DNA of 36,152 nt, taken from the NCBI GenBank assembly GCA_946187935.1, contig CAMHSJ010000018.1, forward strand, positions 1 to 36,152. The letters are read 5' to 3'. Under the pieces are notes generated by a model that worked only from the letters and a program-made list of their open reading frames with translations, had not been told where the DNA came from and ran no database searches. This document shows positions 33,405 through 36,152 of this stretch, piece after piece; the stretch's first letter is position 1; each line of letters starts with the position of its first letter. Source of the stretch: an uncultured Clostridia bacterium. GTDB lineage: Bacteria > Bacillota > Clostridia > Saccharofermentanales > Saccharofermentanaceae. A program made the position numbers and the translations under genes.

Positions 33405-33827
33405 ATGGCTTTATTAACTGAATGCGAGCACCTTGTCCAGTACTACGAGACCGATCAGATGGGGGTAGTTCATCACTCCAATTACATCAGGTGGTATGAA
33501 GAGGCAAGGACCAAGCTTTTCGAAGATATAGGACTGGGTTACAGAGGTCTTGAAGAGGGCGGCATAATAAGTCCCGTCGTAGGGCTTACCGCCAAGTACA
33601 AGACGATGGCCAAGTACTGTGACACGGTCGTGATAAGGGCCAAGATTGTAAAGTACACGGGCGTTAGATTCGACATCGAGTATACGATCTACGATAAGAA
33701 GACTCAGGAAGTAAGATGCACAGGAACGAGCGAACACTGCTTTATAAGTCCTGACGGCAAGATCTTATCGCTCAAGAAGAGTTATCCCGAGATACATGCC
33801 CAGATGGAACGAAGGATGCAGGAATAA
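33405..33827 (+). CDS. ybgC: YbgC/4-hydroxybenzoyl-CoA thioesterase family acyl-CoA thioesterase
   Basis: 140 residues, a single hot-dog fold domain of usual length. The catalytic-type motif YYETDQMGVVHHSNYIRWYE near residues 14-33 (Asp and His in DxMGVVHHxxY) is intact. Other family traits are YTGVRFDIEYTIYD and SEHCFISPDG. These enzymes cleave acyl-CoA or acyl-ACP thioesters. The Tol-Pal genes that accompany ybgC in Gram-negatives are absent, as expected here. AAGGAG lies 9 bases before the ATG. trxB follows 10 bases after the stop, so it is cotranscribed. Confidence 0.9.
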   Translation: MALLTECEHLVQYYETDQMGVVHHSNYIRWYEEARTKLFEDIGLGYRGLEEGGIISPVVGLTAKYKTMAKYCDTVVIRAKIVKYTGVRFDIEYTIYDKKTQEVRCTGTSEHCFISPDGKILSLKKSYPEIHAQMERRMQE

Positions 33828-33837
33828 GGAGGTCAAG

Positions 33838-34749
33838 ATGGCAGACATAATCATAGTAGGAGCAGGCCCGGCAGGCCTTTCTGCAGCTATATACGCAAGA
33901 CGCGCCAACATGGATACAGTCGTTTACGAAGGCGAATCCTACGGCGGACAGATAATCAACACGCCTGAGATAGAGAACTACCCTGCGATCGCCAAGATCT
34001 CCGGTTTTGAATGGGCGACAAATCTCTATAACCATGCAACGGGCTTAGGCGCTAAGGTTGAATTTGACAGAGTGACTGCCATAGAGGGAAGTGCAGAAGA
34101 GCTCTTCACGGTAAAGCTCGAATCAGGCATGGAGGATACGGCCAAGGCAGTCATCCTTGCGGTAGGCGCATCCAACCGCCATTTGGGAATAGACAGGGAA
34201 GAGGAGCTTACGGGCAAGGGAATATCTTACTGTGCCACATGCGACGGCGCTTTCTATAAGGGCAAGACCGTTGCCGTATCAGGCGGCGGCAACACTGCCG
34301 TAGAAGATGCGATCTATCTTGCAGGACTTGCAGACAAGGTCTATCTCATTCACAGAAGAAACGAATTCAGGGCTGAAGAGACACTTGTTAAGGCTGCAAG
34401 GGAGATGCCCAATATCGAGTTCGTTACCCCTTATGTCGTGACGGAGCTTAAGGGCGAGCCCAAGCTTGCTTCCGTCATTCTGACAAACAGGGAGGACGGC
34501 AGCACAAAGGAGTTAGAGATATCCGGCCTCTTCGTAGCGATAGGCCAGGAACCCAAGACAGCTGACTTTAAAGATCTTGTTGCACTGTCAGGCGGTTATA
34601 TAGAAGCTGGCGAGGATTGCCGTACAAATGTTAAGGGTATCTTTGCTGCAGGCGACGGCAGGACCAAGAAGGTCAGACAGCTTACGACCGCATGTTCTGA
34701 CGGCGCAGTTGCAGCACTTGCCGCAATAGACTTTATAAAGCTCGGTTAA
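33838..34749 (+). CDS. trxB: Thioredoxin-disulfide reductase
   Basis: 303 residues, the short bacterial FAD/NADPH form. FAD-binding GAGPAGLSAAIYARR at the N terminus, the redox pair CATC in ISYCATCDGAFYKG (about residue 132), NADPH-binding SGGGNTAVEDA, and the closing FAD motif GIFAAGDGRTKKVRQLTTACSDGAVAA. It reduces thioredoxin or a ferredoxin-type partner with NADPH. No thioredoxin gene is nearby. The start at 33838 is picked because AAGGAGGTC precedes it; an in-frame ATG at 33796 lies within ybgC. Confidence 0.96.
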   Translation: MADIIIVGAGPAGLSAAIYARRANMDTVVYEGESYGGQIINTPEIENYPAIAKISGFEWATNLYNHATGLGAKVEFDRVTAIEGSAEELFTVKLESGMEDTAKAVILAVGASNRHLGIDREEELTGKGISYCATCDGAFYKGKTVAVSGGGNTAVEDAIYLAGLADKVYLIHRRNEFRAEETLVKAAREMPNIEFVTPYVVTELKGEPKLASVILTNREDGSTKELEISGLFVAIGQEPKTADFKDLVALSGGYIEAGEDCRTNVKGIFAAGDGRTKKVRQLTTACSDGAVAALAAIDFIKLG

Positions 34750-34751
34750 AC

Positions 34752-34780
34752 TTGTTAATAAAGGGCCGGCGGTGTATCAT
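34752..34780 (+). promoter_or_regulatory. Candidate promoter for tyrS
   Basis: TTGTTA (34752-34757), 17-base spacer and TATCAT (34775-34780) lie 42 bases before the ATG at 34822. The leader is too short for a T-box element. Confidence 0.5.
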
Positions 34781-34821
34781 ATCAAAGTTTGAGAAAGACT
34801 ATTAACAGTTCGGAGGAATAT

Positions 34822-36057
34822 ATGTATAAGAATGTTTTCGACACGCTTGAAGAAAGAGGTTACTTCTCACAGGCAACACACAGGGATGAGATCTACGAAC
34901 TTCTGTCCAAGCCGGGCGTGTCTTTCTATATAGGTTTTGACCCTACGGCTGACAGCCTTCATGTAGGCCACTTCGTTCAGATGATGGTAATGAGCCACAT
35001 GCAGAAGGCAGGCCACAGACCCATCGCTCTTATGGGCGGCGGCACAGGCATGATCGGCGATCCTTCCGGAAGGACCGACATGCGTCAGATGATGACAGTT
35101 GAGACCATAGACCACAACGTCGAGTGCTTCAAGAAGCAGATGGGCAAGGTCGTCGATTTCTCAGACGGCAAGGCGCTCATAGTAAACAACGCAGACTGGC
35201 TCAGGAACTTAAACTACATCGAGTTCTTAAGAGAGGTCGGAGCACACTTCTCGGTAAACAAGATGCTCACGGCCGAGTGCTATAAGCAGCGTCTCGAAAA
35301 GGGCCTGTCCTTCCTCGAATTCAACTACATGCTCATGCAGGGCTACGATTTCTACTATCTCCACGAGAACTACGGATGCGATCTTGAGTTCGGCGGAGAC
35401 GACCAGTGGTCAAATATCTTAGCAGGCATGGAGCTCGTACGCCGCAAGAAGGGCGATGCCGTTTACGGGCTTACATTTACTCTTCTTACCAACAGCGAAG
35501 GCAAGAAGATGGGCAAGACAGCCAAGGGCGCGGTATGGCTCGATCCCAATAAGACACCTGTATATGACTTCTACCAGTACTGGAGAAACGTTGACGATGC
35601 TGATGTTATCAAGTGCATGAAGCTTCTTACATTCATCGAGATGGATGAGATCAACGAATATGCCAAGCTCGAAGGCTCTGCCATTAACGAAGCCAAGAAG
35701 CGTCTTGCTTATGAAGTTACAAAGATCATCCATGGCGAGGAGCAGGCAGACATTGCCAAGCGTACCGCTGAAGAGATCTTCGAAAGTGCCGGAAGATCTG
35801 AAGACATGAAGACGACCGAGATCACATCTGAAGAGCTTAAGGGCGAACTCCAGCTTGCAGACGTTCTCGTTAAGACAGGCCTTATGAAGTCCAAGGGTGA
35901 GGGCAGGAGGATGATCGCCCAGCACGGCGTCTACTTGAACGATGCAGTCGTTGAGGACCAGTTCTATGTCCTTTCCGAATCTGACTTTGATGCCAACGGC
36001 GAAGCCATCATCCGCAAGGGCAAGAAGAACTATCACCGCATCAAGATCGCAGGCTGA
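34822..36057 (+). CDS. tyrS: Tyrosyl-tRNA synthetase
   Basis: 411 residues. A class I synthetase that charges tRNA-Tyr. The HIGH-type motif is [11 protein letters not shown] (about 45-48), followed by [14 protein letters not shown]. The substrate loop is [18 protein letters not shown] and [10 protein letters not shown]. The second signature is KKMGKT (about 229, KMSKS type). An S4 RNA-binding domain closes the protein ([20 protein letters not shown]). The ATG at 34822 has CGGAGG 6 bases upstream; an in-frame ATG at 34789 has none. It has its own candidate promoter and a terminator. Confidence 0.97.
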   Translation: MYKNVFDTLEERGYFSQATHRDEIYELLSKPGVSFYIGFDPTADSLHVGHFVQMMVMSHMQKAGHRPIALMGGGTGMIGDPSGRTDMRQMMTVETIDHNVECFKKQMGKVVDFSDGKALIVNNADWLRNLNYIEFLREVGAHFSVNKMLTAECYKQRLEKGLSFLEFNYMLMQGYDFYYLHENYGCDLEFGGDDQWSNILAGMELVRRKKGDAVYGLTFTLLTNSEGKKMGKTAKGAVWLDPNKTPVYDFYQYWRNVDDADVIKCMKLLTFIEMDEINEYAKLEGSAINEAKKRLAYEVTKIIHGEEQADIAKRTAEEIFESAGRSEDMKTTEITSEELKGELQLADVLVKTGLMKSKGEGRRMIAQHGVYLNDAVVEDQFYVLSESDFDANGEAIIRKGKKNYHRIKIAG

Positions 36058-36074
36058 TATAAAGACAGACCGTC

Positions 36075-36108
36075 AAGGAGTCACTTTGAATTTAAGTGGC
36101 TCCTTTTT
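36075..36108 (+). terminator. Rho-independent terminator after tyrS
   Basis: aaggagtcactt (36075-36086) pairs with aagtggctcctt (36094-36105) with one G-T pair and a 7-base loop, followed by a T run. Confidence 0.88.
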
Positions 36109-36152
36109 AGTACCATAGAAAGTGTAATTGTTAGAGAGTAATTAACTCCGAC

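Noticed and set aside
34750..34821. T-box riboswitch before tyrS
   Set aside because: The gap is only 72 bases and has no specifier stem or antiterminator sequence.
35419..36036. Open frame of 205 codons on the minus strand inside tyrS
   Set aside because: Same reason: a shadow of the biased codons of a highly expressed gene.
1..36152. CRISPR arrays, tRNA or rRNA genes, insertion sequences or prophage
   Set aside because: No regularly spaced repeats, cloverleaf-like or rRNA sequences, transposase, integrase or phage structural proteins were seen.

Overview
The window looks like chromosomal DNA of a strictly anaerobic Gram-positive bacterium, most likely class Clostridia (Bacillota). The reasons are a PPi-dependent phosphofructokinase, the [FeFe]-hydrogenase maturase HydE, a folate pair in which a cyclohydrolase gene sits beside a FolD-like dehydrogenase, acetolactate decarboxylase, and strong AGGAGG-type ribosome sites with some TTG starts. 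A rumen or gut lineage would fit but is a guess. No rRNA, tRNA, CRISPR array, insertion sequence, prophage or replication origin was seen, and no gene-free gap exceeds 300 bases.

Layout. 1-248 holds a terminator of an upstream gene and a repeat-like leader. 249-2900 is a tight operon: methenyl-THF cyclohydrolase (FchA), a FolD homologue and an rRNA uracil methyltransferase. 2952-3665 is acetolactate decarboxylase. 3667-10295 is a nucleotide-signalling neighbourhood: a membrane HD-GYP protein, a large DUF4062/STAND-like protein, the remains of an EAL domain, an MBL-GAF-GGDEF fusion and a protein made of two cyclic-nucleotide-binding domains. 10352-15673 carries two small membrane proteins, a sugar-nucleotide-type epimerase, HydE with CorA, a CDF cation transporter and cytidine deaminase.

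15794-17593 is DUF4250 plus phosphoglycerate mutase. 17691-24198 is a surface-glycan block: a GT2 glycosyltransferase, two tandem paralogous large GT-C-like membrane proteins and a GT87-like membrane glycosyltransferase. A KefB-like antiporter follows on the opposite strand. 25464-30079 is a compact module: FkbH-like HAD protein, acyl carrier protein, VOC protein, MBOAT O-acyltransferase and ThrH-like phosphatase. I infer that it makes an acyl group, probably glyceryl from a glycolytic triose phosphate, on the carrier protein and passes it to a cell-surface acceptor. 30147-31805 is PPi-PFK. 31914-32559 is a MntA-HepT toxin-antitoxin pair. The window ends with a TRIC-family channel, a YbgC thioesterase, thioredoxin reductase and tyrosyl-tRNA synthetase.

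The most unusual items are: (1) the FkbH-ACP-VOC-MBOAT-ThrH module beside three multi-membrane glycosyltransferases; (2) the DUF4062 protein, whose STAND-like NTPase core has lost its Walker A and B residues and which abuts a truncated EAL gene; (3) the FolD homologue that lacks the residues needed for cyclohydrolase activity, next to a dedicated cyclohydrolase; and (4) the metallo-beta-lactamase/GAF/diguanylate-cyclase fusion.
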